Assembly (NCBI RefSeq): GCF_024462775.1 | Contig: NZ_JANGCE010000026.1 | Location: 1-56,179 of the forward strand | Direction: 5' to 3' | Length of the DNA stretch: 56,179 bases | Source of the DNA: Butyricicoccus faecihominis | Lineage (GTDB): Bacteria; Bacillota; Clostridia; Oscillospirales; Butyricicoccaceae | Shown here: positions 7,677-14,537 of the stretch, one piece after another | How the letters are laid out: every line of letters starts with the position of its first letter | Numbering within the stretch: the stretch's first letter is position 1 | Notes under the pieces: model-generated | The model's input: the letters and a program-made list of their open reading frames with translations, nothing else | Told to the model about the DNA's origin: nothing | Databases searched by the model: none | Position numbers and translations under genes: made by a program

Positions 7677-8894
7677 TCAGCCAAAATATTTACTATACCA
7701 TAGATCACCCATAAAAGCGCCTTCGTCAACTAAGTCAGTAACGAAGTCGTAATCAGAAGCCCTTGCGGCAGTCGAAAAGCCATCGACACTTTTTTCTAGT
7801 ACCCAAACCTGTTCTGGTGATAAAGCGTTTACAAAGAAAGGACTGTGTGTCGTAACAAATAATTGCTTTCCATAACCCGCACCGACATTTTTAGCCATTT
7901 GAGTCGCTAAGTCGGCTAAATATTGATGGTAGAGTCCGTTTTCGGGTTCCTCAATAAATACAAGTTGACGCGGATTTTTTTCGTGCAACAGAAGATAATA
8001 GGCAAACAACTTTAAAGTGCCATCTGACATGCGCTGCGAAAAAAACGGCTCGGTAAATCCGCTCTGATAAAATTCCAAAACCATTTGGCCATTTTGTAGC
8101 TTAACAGGCTTGATTTTGGTTATATTTGGAATTTTGGTTTGAATATCTATAAGAATGCGCTCAAACTCTTTCGGATTTTCGCGATACATATATTGAGCGA
8201 CATTGTTTAGGTTGCTTCCTTCTCTATTGAGATAAGGTGCGGGAGCTGCAGACTGAATTTGCCGTGCAGTATCCGGAGTAAAGTAACACAAATACCAGCT
8301 CTGTAAAAACGCAAGGAATTTTTCAATACGAAAGTACTGTTTCATTGCACCTAATGTTACAATACCTAGTTTACGAGTGTCGTTTAACTCTACATCAACT
8401 TTATTGCCGGTGATTTTTCCTTCATCATCTTGGCCGCCTTCAGACCCTTCGAAGGCATAGCCTTTACCATCAATTAAATATAAAAATGAGAGAGGACGGC
8501 CCATTTTTTGAACACGCTGCCTAAGTCTTTCTTCTTTTACATAAGGGCGGTCGTTTTTATCTTTGTCAATTGTTAACTCATAAGTGATTGGGCGTGTATT
8601 GCTTGTCTCACGATAATATATTTCAAAGTGAAGCGGCTGATCAGTTCCTTGTGAAATAATTTGATCATATCCCCCGCGATTCTTTGCATCACATGCACTT
8701 TCAACATCGGTAGCAAGGCAGTCTGAGATAAAACCAAAAGCATCGGCTAGCGTGCTTTTTCCGTTTCCACTTGGTCCAATAATTGCAACCATATTACCTA
8801 GTGGTGTTCCACCACGATCGCTAAGTAATTGTCCCATTTTTATACTTTTTAAAGAGCCATAATTTTGAATAGCAATGCCTAATATTTTACCCAT
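7677..8894 (-). CDS. AAA_21/SMC-like ATPase of a two-gene defence module
   Basis: The 405-residue ABC/SMC-like ATPase has Walker A (IGPSGNGKST), signature-like MSDGTLKLFAYYLLL, Walker B (LVFIEEPENGLY) and an H-loop (VTTHSPFFVNAL). There is no membrane segment and no fused TOPRIM domain, unlike OLD nucleases; the nuclease-like part is the next gene in the operon. The start at ATG 8894 has GGAGGT six bases upstream. Such ATPases act as sensors or switches in PARIS, Septu and OLD systems. Exact class is not decidable from this sequence alone. Low GC against a GC-rich background suggests horizontal transfer. Confidence 0.75.
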   Translation of the reverse strand: MGKILGIAIQNYGSLKSIKMGQLLSDRGGTPLGNMVAIIGPSGNGKSTLADAFGFISDCLATDVESACDAKNRGGYDQIISQGTDQPLHFEIYYRETSNTRPITYELTIDKDKNDRPYVKEERLRQRVQKMGRPLSFLYLIDGKGYAFEGSEGGQDDEGKITGNKVDVELNDTRKLGIVTLGAMKQYFRIEKFLAFLQSWYLCYFTPDTARQIQSAAPAPYLNREGSNLNNVAQYMYRENPKEFERILIDIQTKIPNITKIKPVKLQNGQMVLEFYQSGFTEPFFSQRMSDGTLKLFAYYLLLHEKNPRQLVFIEEPENGLYHQYLADLATQMAKNVGAGYGKQLFVTTHSPFFVNALSPEQVWVLEKSVDGFSTAARASDYDFVTDLVDEGAFMGDLWYSKYFG

Positions 8895-9061
8895 GCGAGT
8901 ACCTCCCAATAACATTGTAAAAGAACTAAAACTTATTTACCGCACTACTAAGCTTTTTAAGCAAAGCCTTTTTTATATAGGTTGTGATTAGTATACCACG
9001 ATATTTGAATTTAAAAAAGCCTGTAGCAGTTGTTTTTGATAAAATTATCCAAGTTGCTTTT

Positions 9062-9090
9062 TTGAATAGGAAATAATTATCTGTTATAAT
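9062..9090 (+). promoter_or_regulatory. Sigma-A-type promoter
   Basis: TTGAAT (9062-9067), a 17-bp spacer and TATAAT (9085-9090). A GTG at 9097, at about the expected transcript start, opens a 24-codon frame (starting VLQKELDAYCQL) that ends in TAA at 9172. It would be a leaderless peptide or the remnant of a gene. Confidence 0.4.
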
Positions 9091-9171
9091 TAGGCTGTGC
9101 TACAGAAAGAGCTAGATGCATACTGTCAGTTATCGTCAGGTTTAGACGTAGACAAATACATCAAAGGGTAA

Positions 9172-9200
9172 TTGACATTTTACCTCTTGTGCATTAGAAT
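9172..9200 (+). promoter_or_regulatory. Consensus sigma-A promoter
   Basis: Perfect TTGACA (9172-9177), 17-bp spacer, TAGAAT (9195-9200). It is oriented away from the ATPase gene and drives the structured leader that follows, with no obvious protein gene downstream on this strand. Confidence 0.6.
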
Positions 9201-9206
9201 AAATAT

Positions 9207-9292
9207 GTAAAGGGGCACTGTCGGCAGACGGCTGACCCGGAAATGCGTTACAAAGTAGCCGCTATCTCTTGGTCGGAGGGGCGGCTACTTTG
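9207..9292 (+). ncRNA. Candidate structured leader RNA, orphaned
   Basis: Just after the promoter, the transcript has GTAAAGGGGCACTGTCGGC and then a strong 12-bp stem (9251-9262 with 9281-9292) closing an 18-base loop. No recognisable gene follows on plus before 9514. The segment resembles leaders seen in integrative elements of Firmicutes, and may be the remnant of an element that carried the ATPase/TOPRIM pair. The rest of 8895-9514 is AT-rich and shows no further gene. Confidence 0.35.
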
Positions 9293-9472
9293 CATATGTG
9301 ATAAAAATATGTAGCAAGATGATTGCACATATTGAAATTCGCAAGAATTTCGGTATATCCATATACACCACCCCTTTCAAAAGGAGTGGTCAGCCGCCTG
9401 CCCCGTCTGGTAACAGTGCCCGTAACTATAAAATACCACGATTCGACAAGAAGCGCAATGATAGGAATATAA

Positions 9473-9511
9473 AAACAGAACCGCAGGTCAGTTTGACTTG
9501 CGGTTCTGTTT
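9473..9511 (-). terminator. 18-bp terminator of the 9515-10460 operon
   Basis: Arms at 9473-9490 and 9494-9511 pair over 18 bp with one wobble and a 3-base loop. On minus, the hairpin is followed by TTTTTATATTCC. It starts three bases after the stop of the 201-residue gene. Confidence 0.85.
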
Positions 9512-9514
9512 GCG

Positions 9515-10120
9515 TTAGCGGCTATTTTCGTAATATGCGATCAGGCATTCGGCTAGGGGCGTGGTACGGTTGGGAACGCAGCCCAACTGGCGAAGGCGCT
9601 GGGCGGCGTAGCCCGCGAAGGGGAGGAAACGCTCAGTAACTTGCTTGGACTTCTGGTAAGCGGCGAGCGTTTCGGCAAGCTGGGTTTGGCGGTGCAGGCC
9701 GACGTATAGGGAGCTGAGTCTATGATAGCTGATTTTTGCTTGGCGGCGTGTTGTGACAGCGACGGGGGAAGAATCAAACGCCTCGCGCTTTTCATCCAGC
9801 GTTTGCAGGAACGCGTCCACATCCTGTGGAGAAAACCATTCAAGCAGGGCTAGGGTTTGTCCGAAGGCATAGTAAAACCGGTTGCCAAGTTCTATGAAAT
9901 CTGTAACGAGATAAAAGTGCACTTCCACGATGGCGGTCTGCGCGGTATTCAGTTCATCAAAAAGCACGGCGGTTTTGTGAATGCATTCCAGATCCGCCGC
10001 GACGTAGTCGGGATTGGTTTTGATGAGAAAACGGTGTGTGCAGTCGAAATTTTCCCAATAATCATCCATATCGTTGCCGTTATTCGATAGAGATTGGAGA
10101 AAAGGCGTGTAGTTGGTCAT
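9515..10120 (-). CDS. Hypothetical helical protein in XRE operon
   Basis: The 201-residue product is mostly helical and soluble, with no motif I recognise. It has several Tyr/Phe-rich segments (HFYLVTDFIELGNRFYYAFG) and a basic C-terminal half. The gene starts 16 bases after the stop of the XRE regulator, so the two form an operon, and it ends at a strong terminator. The regulator-plus-partner layout could mean an antitoxin-like regulator with its target, or a regulator with a sensing partner. I cannot assign a function. Confidence 0.6.
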   Translation of the reverse strand: MTNYTPFLQSLSNNGNDMDDYWENFDCTHRFLIKTNPDYVAADLECIHKTAVLFDELNTAQTAIVEVHFYLVTDFIELGNRFYYAFGQTLALLEWFSPQDVDAFLQTLDEKREAFDSSPVAVTTRRQAKISYHRLSSLYVGLHRQTQLAETLAAYQKSKQVTERFLPFAGYAAQRLRQLGCVPNRTTPLAECLIAYYENSR

Positions 10121-10136
10121 GATTTGGCCTCCGGTG

Positions 10137-10460
10137 CTAGTTCATGTATTCAAGTGCGCTGCGAATCATTGTGGTTACAAGTTCGATTTGTCCGGGGGTA
10201 GCGCTTGACCAGAGCTGTGACAATACTTCAAAGTCGGTCAATTCGTTTTTCGTCAAGGTATCTTCCAACAAGTAAGTAGGTGAAACCTCTAATAGATTAC
10301 ATAAGGTAATAAATACCGGAAGGCTGGGTATTTTTCGGCCAGCTTCAATTTGGCGTAGGTACGTCGCATTGATATGACACATTTCAGCCAAACGCTCTCC
10401 GGTTAAATCTTTATTTTTGCGTGCGGCCTTGAGCCGCAACCCCATGAATTTTCTGTCCAT
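10137..10460 (-). CDS. XRE-family HTH transcriptional regulator
   Basis: The 107-residue protein has an N-terminal Cro/CI-type helix-turn-helix (about residues 6-62: GLRLKAARKNKDLTGERLAE, then NATYLRQIEAGRKIPSLPVF and LLEVSPTYLLE) and a short helical tail (about 70-107) that may form dimers. Start ATG 10460 is chosen because an AGAGG site lies five to six bases ahead; the longer frame adds seven residues with no ribosome site. It leads the operon with the hypothetical gene at 9515 and probably controls it. Confidence 0.8.
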   Translation of the reverse strand: MDRKFMGLRLKAARKNKDLTGERLAEMCHINATYLRQIEAGRKIPSLPVFITLCNLLEVSPTYLLEDTLTKNELTDFEVLSQLWSSATPGQIELVTTMIRSALEYMN

Positions 10461-10965
10461 ATTATCCTCTTGTCGTGTGAACAAACTCTTTTTTAATGTA
10501 TACTACTAGCTTATATGAAAGGTGCTTTCGGTGGTAGATTCTTGAGGAAGGGGCCTAAAAGCCTGTGGACTACGAATATTGGCTTATGGAGTCTATTATA
10601 CACGAAAGTATATGCTAAAAGGACATCTAGCGAATGTCAAACGCAAAAAAGTTGCATTTTTTCAGGTGGCTCGCTGCGCTCGCGATGAAATGCGCGGCGG
10701 TAGCCGCGAAGGACGGTCGCGCCGCCCGGCGCGGGGGCAAAGGGGAAGGAACAACCATACGGTTTTTCCTTCCCCCTTGACCTCCATTCTTTTCCCTTCT
10801 CCTGTATGGGGGCGGCGTGTGCCGCCCTTTTGTTATAGAAACAATTTGTGGCGGTGCCGGATCGGGTGCCTAGGGATTCAGTGGACGGGTTGCTTTGCTC
10901 GGCCGGACCGGCCTGTTATGCGCGCCCACATTTGCTGGCGCTTCGCTTTCGGCGGGCTGGGGCAG
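10461..10965. other. Gene-free stretch with hairpins
   Basis: I see no convincing gene. A 148-codon frame on plus (10579-11025) has an Arg/Pro-rich translation with no domain and runs into the palindromic repeat. The stretch holds GC-rich palindromic segments (for example around 10665-10735), a hairpin at about 10742-10777 with arms GGGGAAGGA/TCCTTCCCC, and a terminator at 10810-10827. Confidence 0.5.
10810..10827 (+). terminator. Hairpin plus T-run
   Basis: GGGCGGC pairs with GCCGCCC around GTGT and is followed by TTTTGTTA on plus. No plus-strand gene precedes it closely, so it may be a relic. Confidence 0.5.
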
Positions 10966-11268
10966 CAATGTCATTCATATAAGGTCAGGCAAGACAAAAA
11001 GGTAACGCAAACACAGAACATGTAGGGCGCGACGCCCTCGGCGCGCCGAGAGCGAAGCACCGGGATAAGTGAGAGCATCAAACAGGCTGGTACGGCCGAG
11101 CGAAGGGACATGGTTTCTCAGCAAGTGTTACGTCCCTTCGAGACGGCGCGCCGAGGCGTGGTCCAGACCAGCTTCTCTTGGCCTTCGGCCAATTCACCTT
11201 CTCGCGCCCTGCTAGCTCGGTAATTCCCTTGTTTTTTCCTATGCGTTTCCCTTAACTAAATGACATTG
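10966..11268. repeat. MITE-like palindromic element, family 1 copy A
   Basis: The ends are CAATGTCATTCATATAAG (10966-10983) and the inverse of CAATGTCATTTAGTTAAG (11251-11268), 15 of 18 identical. Inside are further inverted pairs: GTAGGGCGCGA with TCGCGCCCTGC, CCCTCGGCGCGCC with GGCGCGCCGAGG, and a hairpin of GCGAAGGGAC with GTCCCTTCG. No transposase frame is present. GGCGGGCT and AGCCCGCC lie just outside the two ends, as if the element sat in the loop of an older hairpin. Confidence 0.7.
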
Positions 11269-11338
11269 CTGAGGTAAGCCCGCCATTATCGCGGCTACTG
11301 CCGCGTATTAAATTATGAGCGCAGCGAACTACCAGCGT

Positions 11339-11515
11339 TCACGATATGATGCTGTCCACGAGCTGCTGCATCTCGGTTTTGGAGGTGACCGCGTGCGTGC
11401 GGTTCACGATCTCGCGGCGCTCGCTTTCAGGCATACTGCTGAAGCGGCGGTAAGCATCCTCGTTTTGCATCAGCGCCATGCCGAAGCCCATGGGAAGCTC
11501 GCGTAAAATATCCAT
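11339..11515 (-). CDS. Small hypothetical protein, 58 aa
   Basis: The frame starts at ATG 11515 with a strong GGAGG site and encodes 58 residues (MDILRELPMGFGMALMQNED, then ERREIVNRTHAVTSKTEMQ, ending VDSIIS). It is predicted to be soluble and helical. It begins one base after the stop of the 49-residue gene upstream, so they are cotranscribed. No function is recognised. Codon use and the ribosome site support it over the overlapping plus-strand frames. Confidence 0.65.
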   Translation of the reverse strand: MDILRELPMGFGMALMQNEDAYRRFSSMPESERREIVNRTHAVTSKTEMQQLVDSIIS

Positions 11516-11516
11516 T

Positions 11517-11666
11517 TTAGTGCCCTCCTTCGCTGACGATCTGTTCCAGTACGGCGATCAGATCGTTCAGGGTATCGATTTGCACATCGCGCGAGAGAAT
11601 CTCGTTTTTCAGATCAATGGAAAGGGTCTCGAACTGCGGCTGGAGCCGCGGGGCGATATGGGACAT
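11517..11666 (-). CDS. Small hypothetical protein, 49 aa
   Basis: ATG 11666 follows an AGGTG site (CGAGGTGTTTTAC) and opens a 49-residue frame (MSHIAPRLQPQFETLSIDLK, then a coiled-coil-like segment IDTLNDLIAVLEQIVSEGGH). Its last codons hold the ribosome site of the next gene, which points to translational coupling. The pair may work together; no family is recognised. Confidence 0.6.
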   Translation of the reverse strand: MSHIAPRLQPQFETLSIDLKNEILSRDVQIDTLNDLIAVLEQIVSEGGH

Positions 11667-11761
11667 GTAAAACACCTCGTTTGAATTTTATTTAGCGGTA
11701 GTATGTGCCGTTTACGCCCCGCATATAACATAGAAAGGCACGGATAAAAGGGGCTGATCGT

Positions 11762-12184
11762 ATCAAAAAGTTTGTTCACCATATTCCGATCGCGTTGATC
11801 GGCGGGGTGCTGTACATGGGCGTGGAGATGCTGTGGCGTGGCAAAACACACTGGACAATGGGTGTTTTGGGCGGCTTGTGCTTCGTTTTGATCGGGCTTT
11901 TAAACGAAACGCGCGGCAAGCGCCCGCCGCTATTGCTGCAAATGATAGAAGGGGCGTTCATCGTCACGGCGCTGGAGCTTGCGGTCGGGCTGATTGTGAA
12001 CACGCATTTGGGCTGGAACGTATGGGATTACAGCGATATGCCGTTTAACTTTCTCGGCCAGATCACGCCGCAATTCACCTTTGCGTGGTTCTTTTTAAGC
12101 GCAGCCGCCGTTTGGTTGGAGGATCGCACGCACGTCGTTTTGCGCGACGCGCGCGACGAAGCGGAAAAGTTGCTGAAAAAATAA
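11762..12184 (+). CDS. Putative ABC-transporter-permease-like membrane protein
   Basis: The product (about 140 residues) has four predicted membrane helices and the conserved pattern VEMLWRG, HWTMGVLGGLCFVLIGLLNE, NTHLGWNVWDYSDMPFNFLG and a QITPQF segment. This matches a small Firmicute family annotated as putative ABC transporter permease; its role is unknown. The family start (MKKF-like) aligns with ATCAAAAAGTTT at 11762, preceded eight bases upstream by AAAAGGGG. There is no ATG, GTG or TTG there. The first usual codon, TTG 11795, would remove most of the first helix and has no ribosome site. Initiation at AUC, or an ATG-to-ATC change, is therefore proposed. Confidence 0.7.
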   Translation: MKKFVHHIPIALIGGVLYMGVEMLWRGKTHWTMGVLGGLCFVLIGLLNETRGKRPPLLLQMIEGAFIVTALELAVGLIVNTHLGWNVWDYSDMPFNFLGQITPQFTFAWFFLSAAAVWLEDRTHVVLRDARDEAEKLLKK

Positions 12185-12194
12185 AAGCCCGCCC

Positions 12195-12222
12195 TTTACA
12201 AACCGGGCGGCGCAGGTATAAT
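12195..12222 (+). promoter_or_regulatory. Promoter for the glycosylase gene
   Basis: TTTACA (12195-12200), a 16-bp spacer and TATAAT (12217-12222), 34 bases before the glycosylase start codon. The spacer overlaps a short GC-rich inverted pair that may also end the upstream transcript. Confidence 0.5.
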
Positions 12223-12255
12223 AAAAGCAACTAGAAGATAAGGATGTGAACAAAG

Positions 12256-13080
12256 ATGCTGGAATATCCCGAAGTAACGGCGCGGGCGGAAGAACTGCGC
12301 GCACATGTGGCAGGCAAGCGGATCAAGGCGGTGCTGCCGCCGACAAAGCCGCATAAATTTTGTTGGTTTAGCGGAGAAGCGGGGGATTATGAAAAAAAGC
12401 TTGCGGGAAGCACGGTTGCCGGCGCGGAGGGCTTCGGCATTTTTGTAGAGCTTGTTTTTGACAACGGGCAGCGGCTTTGCATCAACGACGGGGTGAACGT
12501 GCGCCTTGTGGACAGTGGGGATAAAATAAAGGACTGGCAGCTTTTCCTTGCGTTTGAGGACGGCGCGGCGCTGGTATTCACGGTGGCGATGTACGGCGGC
12601 ATCTACTTGCACACGGGCGAGTACGACGATCCGTATTACCTGAAAAGCAGAAAGGCGCTCGCGCCGGGGGACGACGGCTTTGCCGCGTACTACCGGCGGC
12701 TGCTCGAAGAGAGCAAGCCGAATTTAAGCGCCAAGGCGCTGCTTGCGACCGAGCAGCGCTTTCCCGGCATCGGCAACGGCGTGGCGCAGGATATTTTATT
12801 TCAGGCGGGTATCCACCCCAAACGCAAGCTGGGCACGCTGACCGAGCCGGACCGCGTGCGGCTGCTGGAAAGCATCCGCTCTGTTTTGGCGGAAATGGCG
12901 GCAAAGGGCGGGCGCGATACGGAAAAGAACATTTTTGGACAAAAGGGCGGCTATCAGACCCGCATGAGCAAAAACGCGCTTGCGGGCGGCTGCCCCAAAT
13001 GCGGCGGCCCGATTACGAAGGAAGCGTATCTTGGCGGTTCGGTGTATTATTGCGCCGCGTGCCAGCCGCTAGAGCCATAA
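12256..13080 (+). CDS. Fpg/Nei-family DNA glycosylase homologue without Pro2
   Basis: The 274-residue protein has the Fpg/Nei layout: an N-terminal beta-sandwich, a helix-two-turn-helix region (LSAKALLATEQRFPGIGNGVAQDILFQAGIHP) and a C-terminal zinc finger (CPKCG, then CAAC). Fpg enzymes excise oxidised bases. The classical start MPELPEV, whose Pro2 is the catalytic nucleophile, is here MLEYPEV, so Pro2 is Leu while the Glu3-equivalent is kept. A clostridial subfamily starting M(I/L)E-PE and often called endonuclease VIII, known to me from memory, shares this feature. Catalysis would need another nucleophile, or the protein only binds DNA. The gene has its own promoter, and an AAGGA site lies 12 bases ahead. 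Confidence 0.8.
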   Translation: MLEYPEVTARAEELRAHVAGKRIKAVLPPTKPHKFCWFSGEAGDYEKKLAGSTVAGAEGFGIFVELVFDNGQRLCINDGVNVRLVDSGDKIKDWQLFLAFEDGAALVFTVAMYGGIYLHTGEYDDPYYLKSRKALAPGDDGFAAYYRRLLEESKPNLSAKALLATEQRFPGIGNGVAQDILFQAGIHPKRKLGTLTEPDRVRLLESIRSVLAEMAAKGGRDTEKNIFGQKGGYQTRMSKNALAGGCPKCGGPITKEAYLGGSVYYCAACQPLEP

Positions 13081-13086
13081 AACCAT

Positions 13087-13293
13087 AAAAACGGGCGACC
13101 GGCGGTCGCAATGTCATTAAGATAAGCTTTACCCGATTGTCATTCTGAGGAACAGCGTGACGAAGAATCTCGCGCGAACGCGCGATTTCGGTAAATTCCG
13201 CGCGTTCGCGCGAGATCCTTCGCTTCGCTCAGGATGACAAACTTATAAAAATTTCTTAACTGAATGACATTGAACCGCCGGTCGCCCGTTTTT
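13087..13293. terminator. Terminator hairpin split by a repeat element
   Basis: AAAAA plus 15 GC-rich bases (13087-13106) are perfectly complementary to 13274-13293, which ends in TTTTT. These would form a bidirectional terminator between the glycosylase (+) and the reductase (-). The loop is filled by repeat copy B (13109-13272), which looks like an insertion into the hairpin loop. Confidence 0.7.
13109..13272. repeat. MITE-like palindromic element, family 1 copy B
   Basis: Ends are CAATGTCATTAAGATAAG (13109-13126) and the inverse of CAATGTCATTCAGTTAAG (13255-13272). The inner part is a second palindrome: TTGTCATTCTGAGG pairs loosely with TCAGGATGACAA, and GCGCGAACGCGCG with CGCGCGTTCGCGC. 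It is 164 bp, with no coding frame. Confidence 0.75.
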
Positions 13294-14394
13294 TTATGAT
13301 TCCGTATCGGCCGCGCGGCTTTTGCGCAGGCGTTCTCTGCCGGGACATTTTTCGGGGTCTACCTTCCACATGCAAAGCGCGCAATTCAGGCAGCGGCCCG
13401 GGTAGCGTCCCGCGTTCACATCGTTTGCCCAACTGTAATTCACCAGCGAGCCGCGGCCGATTACTACCATATCCACCGCCGTTTCCCGCAAAATTTCTTC
13501 CGCCTGCTGCCCGTCACCAATCTGGTAAACGGCGAAAACAGGGATGGAAACGGCTTTTTTCACGCATTGCGCGCCGTAGATGCAGGAATTGAACGGATAA
13601 TCCATGGGCTTTGTCAGTTCGGCTTCCCAATCGCAGCCATAAAAAGCATCGATAAAATCCACGCCCTGCGCTTCCAGCCACCTCGCGTTGCGTATGCCGG
13701 TTTGCAAATCGGGTTCAAACGCGCCCATGCGCACGCCTAAAATAAACTGCGGCGGCGTGACGCGCCGGATGCCTTCCAGAATATTGCGCAGCATGAAAAG
13801 ATCGCGCGCGTTATAAGCGTCGGCGCGGCGGTTAATCTTGGGGTTCATAAATTCGCTAAGTAAATAGCCGTGGCTGGCATGGAGTTCCACACCGTCATAC
13901 CCGGCTTGGTAAGCGCGCTTCGCGCCGTCGATGAACTGCTGTTCGATCGTATGGATTTCGGCCACAGTCAATCCGCGGCCCGCGCGCTCCTGCCCGTTAC
14001 CCGTGCAGCGGTACGCGCTTGGCGCGACCTGATATGACGGCTTCGCCCCCAAAAGCCCCGCGTGGCTGAGCTGGATAATGGCGGGCATATGCGCGCGGTG
14101 CAGCACATCCGCGATGCGTTTCAGACCGTCGATCTGCCCATCTTCCCAAATGCCAAGCTGATCGAGCGTCAGGCGGCCTTCCCGGCAAACGCTGGTCGCT
14201 TCCTGTATCACCAGACCGGCGCCGCCATTCACAAGCGCTTCGTAATGCGCGATCCGTTTGTCGGTCACGCTGCCGGTATCGTCGCTCCACGTATAAATGA
14301 CCAGCGGCGGCACACAAACGCGGTTTTTGATCGGAAACCCTTTTAGGTCCCATTCGCTGAACAGATGTACGAACCGATTTTCCATGCTACTCAT
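13294..14394 (-). CDS. NADH:flavin oxidoreductase, old yellow enzyme family
   Basis: The 366-residue TIM-barrel flavoprotein has the FMN site (QLSHAGLLG), the active-site segment GVELHASHGYLLSEFMNP and the C-terminal phosphate-binding IGRGSLVN. Near the C-terminus it carries CLNCALCMW and a later Cys in DPEKCPG, matching the 4Fe-4S cysteines of 2,4-dienoyl-CoA reductase-type members. It lacks their C-terminal FAD/NAD domain, so it is a truncated-architecture ene-reductase and would need an outside electron donor. Substrate unknown. A GGAAGG site precedes two close ATGs (14394 and 14385), and either could be used. Confidence 0.85.
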   Translation of the reverse strand: MSSMENRFVHLFSEWDLKGFPIKNRVCVPPLVIYTWSDDTGSVTDKRIAHYEALVNGGAGLVIQEATSVCREGRLTLDQLGIWEDGQIDGLKRIADVLHRAHMPAIIQLSHAGLLGAKPSYQVAPSAYRCTGNGQERAGRGLTVAEIHTIEQQFIDGAKRAYQAGYDGVELHASHGYLLSEFMNPKINRRADAYNARDLFMLRNILEGIRRVTPPQFILGVRMGAFEPDLQTGIRNARWLEAQGVDFIDAFYGCDWEAELTKPMDYPFNSCIYGAQCVKKAVSIPVFAVYQIGDGQQAEEILRETAVDMVVIGRGSLVNYSWANDVNAGRYPGRCLNCALCMWKVDPEKCPGRERLRKSRAADTES

Positions 14395-14489
14395 TTCCTT
14401 CCTGCTTCAAAATGCGCATTTAGAGGAGCATTCTACTTTCATGATAGTCGCGCGCCCCCGCCATGTCAATATGTAGGGCGCGAAAAAAA

Positions 14490-14516
14490 GGGCACTATCC
14501 ATTAAGAATAGTGCCC
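14490..14516 (-). terminator. valS terminator
   Basis: GGGCACTAT (14490-14498) pairs with ATAGTGCCC (14508-14516). On minus, the hairpin is followed by a run of T. It lies 22 bases past the valS stop. Confidence 0.85.
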
Positions 14517-14537
14517 TTAGACTGATATAAACTGTGT

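Noticed and set aside
10579-11025. 148-codon plus frame
   Set aside because: Arg/Pro-rich, no domain, runs into palindromic repeat A.
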